Part shown: piece after piece, positions 46,242 to 54,192 of the stretch
Position numbering within the stretch: the first letter of the stretch is position 1
Layout of the letters: every line of letters starts with the position of its first letter
Assembly: GCF_002192415.1 (NCBI RefSeq)
Contig: NZ_CP021780.1
Location: 3,782,001 to 3,846,000, forward strand
DNA length: 64,000 nt
Source: Paenibacillus donghaensis
GTDB lineage: Bacteria; Bacillota; Bacilli; Paenibacillales; Paenibacillaceae
Direction: 5' to 3'
The notes under the pieces: model-generated
What the model saw: the letters and a program-made list of their open reading frames with translations, nothing else
What the model was told of the DNA's origin: nothing
Databases searched by the model: none
Translations under genes and position numbers: made by a program

Positions 46242-47216
46242 TTATTCTTCCTCCGTCAAGTCACCCACAAAGATCGGATTAGACCAAGCTACTCTACCGT
46301 TCTCATCCACACACTCGACACGAATATATTGCATATCCTTCTGAATCATCATGCTTCCCGAGGTCATCAGCTCACCGGTTTCGAACTTCCCAAGGAAGGG
46401 TCCGCGTTGTGGAAATGCTTTAAACATAATATGTTGGCAAGGCGAGCACTCTACGTTTACGAACCCATCCACCACACGATAATCCAAGATTTCCGGTCCC
46501 GAGCTGGAATAAAATTGGCCCTTCTTTAATGCCGTAATCATTCCTTGCTGTGAAAGCTCCTCCGCTTGGACAGAAACCCAGCCTCCCCCATATTCGGCGA
46601 GTTTGCTGTTGGGGTCATGATTGTGCGAGTCATCCGCAGCGATACCAAAGACACGCTTGCCATTTTGAAGGGCGTGATCCCAATAAGCCGCCCCATAAGA
46701 AGAACTTGGTGTCCACTCCGTTGCGTGATTATATATTTCGATTGCAAAAAAACCATCATACTGCACCATATCCTCGAACCGTGTCAAATGCCATTCCGGG
46801 TGATTGAAAATGACAAGATTGCCATGCGCTCTCATTTCATCAATAAGCTTCTGTGGAGAATGTGATCCTTCCCAAGGAATAGGGACCTCGAATGATTGCA
46901 AATGCTGGAACTGTTCCTTCTCAGATTCGATTGTCGGATCGCCTAGTACACCAAAGTGGTAACCAGGGTCTGTGTCTGGCACATGATTCAATCCACCTCT
47001 TTCCATGCCTGGCAGTACGATGAAAGAATCAGAATCATACTCCGTTGTACGAACAAATACATCATGATCCGTTATACTGATAAAGTCGTAGCCTTTATCC
47101 TTAAAAGCAGCAACAACATCCGATGCTTCTTGAGATCCATCTGACCAAGTTGTGTGTAAGTGCAAATTCCCTTTGTACGTTCTTTTGCTTTTGTCTACAT
47201 ACACTGCATCTTTCAT
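46242..47216 (-). CDS. PHP-domain metallohydrolase, CehA/McbA-like (copy 2)
   Basis: A 324-residue paralogue of the neighbouring PHP gene. Metal motifs are NLHLHTTWSDGSQE, SITDHDVFV, VIFNHPEWH and AADDSHNHDPNS; the C-terminal domain ends ECVDENGRVAWSNPIFVG. ATG 47216 follows AGGAG at 8 bases; an in-frame ATG at 47222 is too close. It is the first gene of the hydrolase-phnW-phnX-pbfA unit, with an operator-like motif about 60-85 bases upstream. Tandem duplication followed by divergence suggests two related substrates. Confidence 0.88.
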   Translation of the reverse strand: MKDAVYVDKSKRTYKGNLHLHTTWSDGSQEASDVVAAFKDKGYDFISITDHDVFVRTTEYDSDSFIVLPGMERGGLNHVPDTDPGYHFGVLGDPTIESEKEQFQHLQSFEVPIPWEGSHSPQKLIDEMRAHGNLVIFNHPEWHLTRFEDMVQYDGFFAIEIYNHATEWTPSSSYGAAYWDHALQNGKRVFGIAADDSHNHDPNSKLAEYGGGWVSVQAEELSQQGMITALKKGQFYSSSGPEILDYRVVDGFVNVECSPCQHIMFKAFPQRGPFLGKFETGELMTSGSMMIQKDMQYIRVECVDENGRVAWSNPIFVGDLTEEE

Positions 47217-47273
47217 TGTCATCACTCCTCTTTTGAATCGCAAAATCATGAACAAAAAAATTGTTTTTGTTTG

Positions 47274-47300
47274 TTTTCATTTTTATTCATGTTGTTTTAA
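47274..47300 (-). promoter_or_regulatory. Operator-like motif, copy B (hydrolase-phnWX promoter)
   Basis: In gene direction AAAACAACATGAATAAAAATGAAAA, matching copy A at nearly all positions. It lies about 60-85 bases before the PHP copy-2 gene. Confidence 0.7.
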
Positions 47301-47486
47301 TTATTCTACTGCGAAAAAACAAGCAATACAATGCGATTTCGAATATTTAACATAGGGATTACAATTTTAACACAACAAAAAACAACAAGAAGAAACGGCT
47401 TCGCCGTCCACTGCAAGAGGCGGCATCCGTTTCTGCGAGAAATAGAAGGATAAATTATAGCGTGCAACATATAAATTCTTATATTT
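47301..47486. other. Intergenic stretch between DeoR gene and hydrolase unit
   Basis: Contains a hairpin (GAAACGG...CCGTTTC, about 47393-47434) with a T-rich minus-strand flank, probably a second terminator behind the regulator, and the promoter region of the hydrolase unit. No gene seen. Confidence 0.55.
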
Positions 47487-47531
47487 CAAAAAAAATCCAG
47501 TAGTGAAGGAGTACCTTCTCTACTAGATTTA
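47487..47531 (-). terminator. Terminator of the MATE-DeoR unit
   Basis: On the minus strand AAATCTAGTAGAGAAGG and CCTTCACTACTGGATTT form a long stem followed by TTTTG, 16 bases after the regulator stop. Confidence 0.85.
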
Positions 47532-47546
47532 CGCCTGAATCAAGGC

Positions 47547-48341
47547 TTAAGTATACGATTCGCTCGGCATCATCCATTTTGTATTGGAATCTTCCAACTG
47601 GGTCTTCCATTCTTCTGGAGGCTCCAGTTCCGAAATAACCACATCGACACTCTCGAAGTCGCATATCTTAGCCATCGATCGTTTGTTCCATTTTGATGAA
47701 TCCGCCAGAACGATGGACATTTCCGACTGCTGAATCCATTTGCGAGTTAACATTGCTTTTTCATAATCATAACTTGTGAATCCATGCTTCATCGATAAGG
47801 CATCCACGGTCACAAATGCTTTATTCACAAAAATATCCGACATGCTTGCTTCTGTAAAAGCACCTGCTACACGAAGATGCTTTACGCTTACTACCCCGCC
47901 AAGCATGATGATTTTGCCATCGAATTGCTCTCGTTTCTTAAGTTCAATCAAGGACATCATGGCAGAGATTGAACTCGTTAGAACAGTAACCTCCTGCTTC
48001 TGAGATAGAAACGGGATAATCTGTAGCGGTGTTGTACCTTCGTCTAAAAAAATAACGTCATGGTCGTCAATTAGGGTAAACGCAAGATATCCGATTTTCT
48101 CCTTCGCTTCTTGGTTAATGCAAGCTCTTTCGAACAAGGTTGGCTCTACCTCTACCTTCGGCTTGATCGCACCGCCATACACCTTCTTGAGCTTATTTTC
48201 TTTCTCGAGCTCATCCAAATCTCTGCGAATCGTTTCTGATGTAACGTCGAACATACGAGCCAGGTCACCCGCAATGACCTTCCCATATTCGTTAAGCAAG
48301 TTCATAATACTTAGTTTTCTTTCTTCACTTGCAAGAGACAT
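47547..48341 (-). CDS. DeoR-family transcriptional regulator
   Basis: A 264-residue DeoR regulator. The N-terminal helix-turn-helix reads GDLARMFDVTSETIRRDLDE, followed by LKKVYGGA; the DeoRC effector domain has DEGTTPLQIIPFL, the sugar-phosphate isomerase-like ligand pocket. DeoR proteins respond to phosphorylated metabolites and commonly bind repeated half-sites. AGGAGG lies before ATG 48341. It follows the MATE gene after 31 bases and is the obvious candidate to bind the three operator-like motifs of this cluster. Confidence 0.92.
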   Translation of the reverse strand: MSLASEERKLSIMNLLNEYGKVIAGDLARMFDVTSETIRRDLDELEKENKLKKVYGGAIKPKVEVEPTLFERACINQEAKEKIGYLAFTLIDDHDVIFLDEGTTPLQIIPFLSQKQEVTVLTSSISAMMSLIELKKREQFDGKIIMLGGVVSVKHLRVAGAFTEASMSDIFVNKAFVTVDALSMKHGFTSYDYEKAMLTRKWIQQSEMSIVLADSSKWNKRSMAKICDFESVDVVISELEPPEEWKTQLEDSNTKWMMPSESYT

Positions 48342-48372
48342 TACTAATCCTCCTATTCTTCCACTATAAAGT

Positions 48373-49755
48373 TCACGCGGATGTGGGCGTCTCAGAGTGA
48401 TTCCCAACCAAATTCCGCATCCATTTCTGAGAGCGATAACGTCTATACCCTATGAAAGCCTTGCTCATCTCTTCACATAAAAATAATGCATAAACCCACT
48501 CCATTGGCAAACGGAATACATAAGTTCCCACAAATACCGCAGGTAATGCAATACCCCATGTTGTCATTAAAATCATAATCATTGTGAACAAATTATCTCC
48601 GCCTGCTCTAAACATACCGACAATCCATACATTATTCAAGAAAAGTGCGGTCATTACCATCCCCTGCAGCAGGAGGATATTTCCTAAAGAAGCATGTACT
48701 TCGGTGCTTAAGTTTGGAAATATGAATGCCACAAACGGAGAACCCATCATCATTACCACACTTACGATTATACCAGCAATGACCGAAATCCGAGTATATC
48801 TGCGAGCATAATCCATCGCTTGTTCCTGATTGTCCTGTCCAAGCTTTTGCCCAATCATGACTTTGGCCGCATAGGCAAATCCATGAATACCCATCATGAA
48901 ATATCCTTGCAGCGTATTCGCAAGCTGGAATGTAGTCAATGCAGCGATGCTTAAGGACCCAAAAGCTACGGCATACAGCATATTCCCGATCGACCACATT
49001 CCTTCGTGAAACACCAGTGGGGTTATTGTTTTCACCACCTGCTTGCGCAGTATCATAGGTAAACTGAACAGTTCTTGGATTCGAATATTTAAATAATACG
49101 ATTTGATATAAATGAAAACAATCAAAAACAGAAGACTCGTACCTGTTGCTATTAACGTTCCCCATGCCGCCCCTACAACACCCAGGTTGGGTAAACCCAG
49201 CCTCCCGTAAATCAACCCATAGTCGAGAATGATATTAATCATCATCGCACATAGACCGACATATAACGTTATTTTAACCTTCCCGAGCGATCCCAGCGCC
49301 TGAGCATAAGCATCTCTAACAGCACTGATTAGAAAAACAAAAACCATAATTGAAACATATTGAATGCCAAGCGGCAGCAGCTCAACATCCTTAATAAATA
49401 GAGAAAGAATCGGCTCCTTCCAAATCGACACTACCACAAATGACAAAAGACTAATCCCGATGCCTGTTAACAACATGAACCCAAATGTCGCTCGCACAAG
49501 CGTTAGCTGATGTTTTCCATGGTACTGAGTTATGTATGAGGTCATCCCGTAGACTGCGGTAAGGATCATCGATAGAATAAAGCTGATTCTGCCCGCTGCA
49601 GCGGTAACAGCCACCGCCCCATCTCCCAGATTGGTCACCATTAGCATATTAACTAGTGAGAACGAATTAGCAACAAGCATTTGTAGCACCGAAGGAATAA
49701 CTAATCCTTTCATTTCACGATTAAAATCAGAGTTCCCGATCGTACTCTTTCCCAA
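48373..49755 (-). CDS. MATE-family multidrug/metabolite exporter
   Basis: A 460-residue, 12-membrane-segment MATE transporter with the two-fold arrangement (LVIPSVLQMLVANSFSLVNM in the first half, PLVFHEGMWSIGNMLYAVAF in the second). MATE proteins export drugs or metabolites using Na+ or H+ gradients. The TTG at 49755 sits ideally after AAAGGAGGG; an ATG at 49797 has no ribosome binding site. Cotranscribed with the DeoR regulator behind operator copy C, so it is probably part of the phosphonate response, perhaps exporting a toxic intermediate. Confidence 0.88.
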   Translation of the reverse strand: MGKSTIGNSDFNREMKGLVIPSVLQMLVANSFSLVNMLMVTNLGDGAVAVTAAAGRISFILSMILTAVYGMTSYITQYHGKHQLTLVRATFGFMLLTGIGISLLSFVVVSIWKEPILSLFIKDVELLPLGIQYVSIMVFVFLISAVRDAYAQALGSLGKVKITLYVGLCAMMINIILDYGLIYGRLGLPNLGVVGAAWGTLIATGTSLLFLIVFIYIKSYYLNIRIQELFSLPMILRKQVVKTITPLVFHEGMWSIGNMLYAVAFGSLSIAALTTFQLANTLQGYFMMGIHGFAYAAKVMIGQKLGQDNQEQAMDYARRYTRISVIAGIIVSVVMMMGSPFVAFIFPNLSTEVHASLGNILLLQGMVMTALFLNNVWIVGMFRAGGDNLFTMIMILMTTWGIALPAVFVGTYVFRLPMEWVYALFLCEEMSKAFIGYRRYRSQKWMRNLVGNHSETPTSA

Positions 49756-49833
49756 TCCTATCCCTCCTTTACATTCAGATTGTACGATCACTTGCATGTT
49801 TTCCGTTTCATCCCAAAATAAAAACTTAGTTTT

Positions 49834-49866
49834 GATGTTGTTTTCATTGCTTTCATGTTGCTAATT
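49834..49866 (-). promoter_or_regulatory. Operator-like motif, copy C (MATE-DeoR promoter)
   Basis: In gene direction AGCAACATGAAAGCAATGAAAA, then AACATC as an extra half-site. It lies about 80 bases before the MATE start and matches copies A and B, implying autoregulation of the regulator gene. Confidence 0.65.
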
Positions 49867-49940
49867 CAGCATACAGATTGTTTATTAATTAGTCAATATA
49901 CTAGACACCAACTAGATAATGCGTGCCTCTGGGCACGCCG

Positions 49941-49977
49941 AAAAAAAAAACTGACACCGATAGAGTATCGGCGTCAG
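49941..49977 (-). terminator. Terminator of the crystallin-like gene
   Basis: On the minus strand CTGACGCCGATA and TATCGGTGTCAG pair around CTC, followed by ten T residues. Confidence 0.92.
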
Positions 49978-50069
49978 TATATGGCCTAGGGTTGTTCCAA
50001 TGTCCACTACATGGGGTCTTGACCACTGCGTGAATGCTTTGTTATGTGAAGTGGCACCCTTTTGCGGTA

Positions 50070-50444
50070 TTACTGTCTGATTATTAGGATGTCTTGAGGC
50101 GGTCTACCAGTGCTTTGAATTCGGGAAATTTCAGAGTTTGTAAGGTTGCGCCCTACCAAAATGAAAGAAGACGTGACATTATTAAAATTAAAATTACCTA
50201 AGTCCGCCACGTTTTGGCTTCCACGGAACACACGGAATGAACCCTGAAAGTTAATTCGCGAAAACAGTACAAGCGTTACTTGAGAGCTCTGCACAACATT
50301 TCTAAGTCGGAAGCTCGAGAGAACGTTGTTAAACCGAAACGCTCCAAGATCACGAACCGCAACTCCTCCACGTCTGAAGAGGATTCGGCGAACAGAAAAA
50401 AAGGTGCCAGACCAAAGAGTAAGACGTACATCACGATTTGCCAA
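50070..50444 (-). CDS. Beta/gamma-crystallin-like small protein
   Basis: A 124-residue, Phe/Arg-rich protein made of two homologous halves. VRDLGAFRFNNVLSSFRLRN in the first matches VADLGNFNFNNVTSSFILVG in the second, and each is preceded by a LTLWSG/LVLFSR strand. This duplicated two-Greek-key pattern resembles microbial beta/gamma-crystallins, whose (N/D)(N/D)xx(S/T)S motif (NNVLSS, NNVTSS) usually binds calcium. There is no signal peptide. TTG 50444 follows AAAGGAGTG by about 7-10 bases. It has its own terminator; a spore or stress role is plausible but unproven. Confidence 0.75.
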   Translation of the reverse strand: MANRDVRLTLWSGTFFSVRRILFRRGGVAVRDLGAFRFNNVLSSFRLRNVVQSSQVTLVLFSRINFQGSFRVFRGSQNVADLGNFNFNNVTSSFILVGRNLTNSEISRIQSTGRPPQDILIIRQ

Positions 50445-51189
50445 CTATATCACTCCTTTCCTGAGGTATGATATAGTATATGCCAACCTTAAAGAACGGT
50501 AAGAGGCAAATAGAGCAGTGTAAAAGTTTGTTTTTCGGTTTTTCCATGTAATTCTCCAAAATCAATGACCATGGAACTCCCGCGTGGCACTTAGTGGCTA
50601 CACATACTCCGTTTACGACTTGTGCTTCACCTCCAAAAATCTCGGCAAACCTTTTACACTGTGGACTTATACAATACCGAATAGCTAATAAGATAGAGTT
50701 CCCCGAATCAAAAAAAGCTGCAGTTGTTACTACTTAGGACCCTGCGAGGATTCAGAAGGTTTACTTGTGAAGGTTAGGGGATCGCACTACCGTAATCCAA
50801 ACCCTCCCCCACCCGAACTTCAGGTAACCTACGTCCTAACGGACCGCATAGCTCCTATTTCCTCATTTCTGCGCTGGTTTGGAATGTAACGGACCGCATA
50901 GCCTCTATATCGGCAAAACAGGCCTTACCTAGTGGGTTTCGGCTTGAATAGGGGCTCCTGAGTCCGTTAGAGCTGCAAAACAGCCTTTTTACAGCAAATA
51001 GAGGCTCCTGAGTCCGCAATAGTCTGAAAGTTAAACGCTGGTTACTGGCGACGGCCTTCATTTGTTATGCTTAGCCTCCTTGTCGCGCGGTGTGGTAGGA
51101 CAGGCTCGGACGAGTAACACATGGAACACAAGGGGGCTCTAAGTAGTAACCTGCAGCTAAACTAATCCTCAATTAGTTTTAAGATCCAC
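50445..51189. other. Intergenic region with palindromic element
   Basis: 745 bases without a credible gene. It contains the promoter region of the crystallin-like gene and the 183-bp palindromic element at 50837-51019. The rest shows no recognisable signal. Confidence 0.6.
50837..51019. repeat. 183-bp imperfect palindromic element (four 23-24-nt units)
   Basis: Units at 50837-50860 and 50887-50910 (TAACGGACCGCATAGCTCCT form) are direct copies; those at 50947-50969 and 50997-51019 are inverted (reverse complement TAACGGACTCAGGAGCCCCT). Both pairs are spaced by 50 bases. Spacers also show partial complementarity. The sequence is unrelated to the element at 5818-6002, but the layout, unit number, size and spacing are the same. 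Confidence 0.75.
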
Positions 51190-53235
51190 TTACTTTAGTG
51201 TAATCAAAAATACGTCGGATGCCTTGCCAAAAAATCCAACATATCCGTTCACCGGAAGCTTAGCTGTGTTCTTCCCGCTAACGGTTGAAAAGCTTACACA
51301 TGTATTATTTTCGTCATAGACTGCAAAACTGGTGTTTGTAGGTAAATTAACTGTTATTGTTTTGTTGGCTGCCTTGTCGTTAATCTGATACCAACGGGCA
51401 AATCCATTGGCCTGTATGGTAGTTGAGGATGTCTTGCCTTCATACATGGACGGAAGATCGGCTTTATTAATAAAAGTCATATTATACATTTTGAGATACT
51501 CTGCATTGTTTTCTTTATAAAATTTCAAATCCGTCGTATCCCTGCCCGAGGCTACGGGAATTTGTACTGCGTTTACGGCATTGTTTTCATCAAGAATCTT
51601 ACTTCCGGCAACATACCCGTTTTTTACGTCAATCAATAATTTACTCGGTACCAAAGGAACAAACAGTGCTTCTGAGCTTGGTCTTTCCGTAAGCAGCAAA
51701 TAGTCTTTGCCGACTCGCTCTGTCCATGCATCTGACACCGCCTTGTTCAACTGAACCGGCTCTACTTTTTGAGAATCATAAAACGTAAGGCTGCTTTGAT
51801 CTAGCCCTGGAAAGTTTAAATAAGCGCTGGCCTTGATATAGGTAATTCCGTTGTTCTGCTGCTCAAAACTTAATGTAACCGTACCGTCTTCACTCTTGAA
51901 GTGGTCGTCCCCCACATACACATACTTCTGTGCTGGAATGTACCCTCCCAATAATACAGGCATATCGATTTCTCCATCTTTGATCTCAATCTCCTTAGGA
52001 CTATCCGCTGCAGCCGCATAGACACCATTGTATTGGTTCAAGCTTTCCGGCATTTGAACTTTTACAGGAGGAGTGAATGTCTTGTCCGGCTTAATTTCTT
52101 TGATAATCCCTTTTTCTTTGAGGTATTCCTTCAAAATCCCGGTTCCCAGCATGCTGTTAAAAACAGACGAGCCGCCTGAAGAGGCCACCGCTACAGAAAT
52201 ATTATATTCTGGAAGTACAATCATAGCGGCTTTATATAAAACCGAGTCTCCTCCTTTAAACGCTGCTTGGATATTGTAATCCCCAAACGGATACAAATTT
52301 ACGCTATCCCAGCCAAGTCCATAAGCAAAAAAGTTCTGATCGCCGTCGGATGGCCAAAGCCCATTTTTGTATTCTTCATTTAACATGGCTTTTGCCGACT
52401 TCTCGGACAGTAAATCTGTTTTACCCATTAATACTTCTGCCATTTTGGTCATATCTTCGGCTGTTGAATAAATGCCTCCCGTTCCAACCGCGCTTATAGC
52501 GTCCGTTGGCAACGCCCCCTCAAAGTTCGGCAGATAGGTTCTGGCAAGGGCTGTCCGGTCAAACTCATCCATAGGCGTTTTCGTATGTTGAAGACCTAAA
52601 GGCTCACTGATGTTTTTTTCGATAAATTCGGAATAGCTCATGCCGCTTAATCGCGCTACCAAAATTTCAAGCAGCGTGAAGCCATCGTTGGTGTAAACGG
52701 AAAATTCACCGGGATTGGCTTTCAAGGTCTGGGTTCGAAGACTGGCAAGTACATCTTCCTGTAAGTCCGGGTTGACATCGTCGAATAAAAAGGTGTTCCC
52801 GTAGCTGGTGCCATTAATACCTGATGAGTGATTTAACAACATTCGAGGTGTAATCTGCTTGTAACGTTCATCAGCCATTTTAAAATCTGCAACATAGGTT
52901 ACAAAAGGCTCATCTAAATTCAGTTTACCACGGTCAACCCACATCATCACGGCTGCGGCAGCATACATTTTGCTAACCGAACCGATCCCATACATGGTAT
53001 CTTTGGTAATCGGTCGGTCGCTATCTTTAGCGTAAACACCCTTACTTCCTGATAAAATGATTTCTCCATTATCCATAAGTGCATATTGTACGCTCGTCTC
53101 ACCATATTGAGTGACCAAAGTATTGGCAATTTCATCTGCCTTCTTTTGCAACGGACGGTTCGGCTCCTTCGCAAATGCAATGGAAGAGGTTAGCATTATG
53201 CTGCTGGCCAATAAGACCGAAAATATTTTCTTCAT
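51190..53235 (-). CDS. Secreted serine hydrolase (class C beta-lactamase/PBP4-like)
   Basis: A 681-residue exported protein. The signal peptide MKKIFSVLLASSIMLTSSIA is followed by a beta-lactamase-related domain (about 25-370) with SVSK (Ser nucleophile and Lys), YTND (Tyr-x-Asn) and a KGGDS end motif. The C-terminal about 300 residues are beta-rich and unfamiliar. Such proteins are often peptidases or esterases acting on peptidoglycan-like peptides rather than lactamases. ATG 53235 follows AGGGGTGGGG; the longer frame lacks a signal peptide. The promoter is almost identical to that of the GntR-ABC operon, so it belongs to that regulon. Confidence 0.88.
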   Translation of the reverse strand: MKKIFSVLLASSIMLTSSIAFAKEPNRPLQKKADEIANTLVTQYGETSVQYALMDNGEIILSGSKGVYAKDSDRPITKDTMYGIGSVSKMYAAAAVMMWVDRGKLNLDEPFVTYVADFKMADERYKQITPRMLLNHSSGINGTSYGNTFLFDDVNPDLQEDVLASLRTQTLKANPGEFSVYTNDGFTLLEILVARLSGMSYSEFIEKNISEPLGLQHTKTPMDEFDRTALARTYLPNFEGALPTDAISAVGTGGIYSTAEDMTKMAEVLMGKTDLLSEKSAKAMLNEEYKNGLWPSDGDQNFFAYGLGWDSVNLYPFGDYNIQAAFKGGDSVLYKAAMIVLPEYNISVAVASSGGSSVFNSMLGTGILKEYLKEKGIIKEIKPDKTFTPPVKVQMPESLNQYNGVYAAAADSPKEIEIKDGEIDMPVLLGGYIPAQKYVYVGDDHFKSEDGTVTLSFEQQNNGITYIKASAYLNFPGLDQSSLTFYDSQKVEPVQLNKAVSDAWTERVGKDYLLLTERPSSEALFVPLVPSKLLIDVKNGYVAGSKILDENNAVNAVQIPVASGRDTTDLKFYKENNAEYLKMYNMTFINKADLPSMYEGKTSSTTIQANGFARWYQINDKAANKTITVNLPTNTSFAVYDENNTCVSFSTVSGKNTAKLPVNGYVGFFGKASDVFLITLK

Positions 53236-53285
53236 GAAATTCCCCACCCCTCGTTGTACAAACATCCGACGCTTGAACCATATCG

Positions 53286-53334
53286 GTATGTTAGTCTTGT
53301 AGCATACTATAATACCACTCCAATAAAATGTCAA
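53286..53334 (-). promoter_or_regulatory. Promoter with YtrA-type operator, hydrolase gene
   Basis: Minus strand: TTGACA (53334-53329), 17-base spacer, TATAGT (53311-53306), then the dyad GTATG-N12-CATAC (53307-53286) overlapping the start region. Nearly identical to the promoter at 55453-55501. Confidence 0.85.
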
Positions 53335-53401
53335 CACACATAAAACCATGCCAAAATCCTGAAGCCAATAAGCATGGTGGTCATACTCATGGCATCTCGA
53401 C

Positions 53402-53430
53402 AAATAAAAAAGGCTCCACCAAGGGGAGCG
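53402..53430 (-). terminator. Terminator of the GntR-ABC operon
   Basis: On the minus strand GCTCCCCTTGGTGGAGCC folds into a compact hairpin followed by TTTTTTATTTG, about 75 bases after the permease stop. Confidence 0.82.
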
Positions 53431-53505
53431 CATAGGATGATGTTATATAAAAAATGTCCTGAGCGCGCTGAATTCGCCCAAGACATGAAGAAGCTGGCAA
53501 GCCCC

Positions 53506-54192
53506 TTAAAATATAGAGCGTTTTGCCGTAAACCACCATCCGCCAGCCAGAAGTACACAAGAAATCAAGAAGGTTAGCCCCAAACCAGCCAGTAGCGAAT
53601 CATTGAAGAGCAACACCATTAATCCGTTGGCTAATTTGTGCCGGAGTGGCGCAATCGATGTAAAGATCGGAATGGCAGCAATGATAATCACCCAGATGAT
53701 CCACCCTATGATATGGCGCATTCCCGAGAATAAAAGACTTAACAGTGACAAGAGAAGCAAGTATGCTCCAAATTGGTAAATCAGCATGCCGGCTATGCCG
53801 AATTGACTCCAGCCGAAAATCTCAAGAATATTATATGTAGTTTCGTAGCTGCGGATAAAAGAAACTTCCAACTCAAACCATACCGTATTGAGTACCGCAA
53901 AAAAAGCAGCACAAACTATATACACCCACAATATTCCGTAGTAATAATCCTTGCGGGTTGCCCCTAAATTAACAACCCTTCTGAAAAGCTGTGCTGGCAA
54001 AATACTGCCGACGAAAATCAAAAACACGGTAAGAATATTCGCGGCGGAGACCTGCGAGTTCTCGCCGGGGCCTATGGACAGGCTTACGATTATGTTTGCC
54101 AGAACACTTACAGCAACAACGCCTAGAATAACGTAGAGATACAGCTTGAGTTGCAGAAAGGATGCTCTCAGTATGACAGTTAACTTATTCAA
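53506..54192 (-). CDS. Membrane subunit of a YtrA-regulated ABC transporter
   Basis: A 228-residue membrane protein with six hydrophobic segments (about 15-38, 50-70, 88-108, 130-152, 158-178, 200-222). No named family is certain; its position after the ATPase, overlapped by 8 bases, makes it the transporter's membrane component. A cytosolic Arg/Lys-rich stretch (RRVVNLGATRKDYYYG) resembles coupling loops of ABC-2 permeases. The frame is complete. Confidence 0.82.
   Translation of the reverse strand: MNKLTVILRASFLQLKLYLYVILGVVAVSVLANIIVSLSIGPGENSQVSAANILTVFLIFVGSILPAQLFRRVVNLGATRKDYYYGILWVYIVCAAFFAVLNTVWFELEVSFIRSYETTYNILEIFGWSQFGIAGMLIYQFGAYLLLLSLLSLLFSGMRHIIGWIIWVIIIAAIPIFTSIAPLRHKLANGLMVLLFNDSLLAGLGLTFLISCVLLAGGWWFTAKRSIF

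Noticed and set aside
53331..53558. 75-codon minus-strand frame downstream of the YtrA-regulated permease
   Set aside because: It runs through a terminator hairpin and the permease 3' end and has no ribosome binding site.
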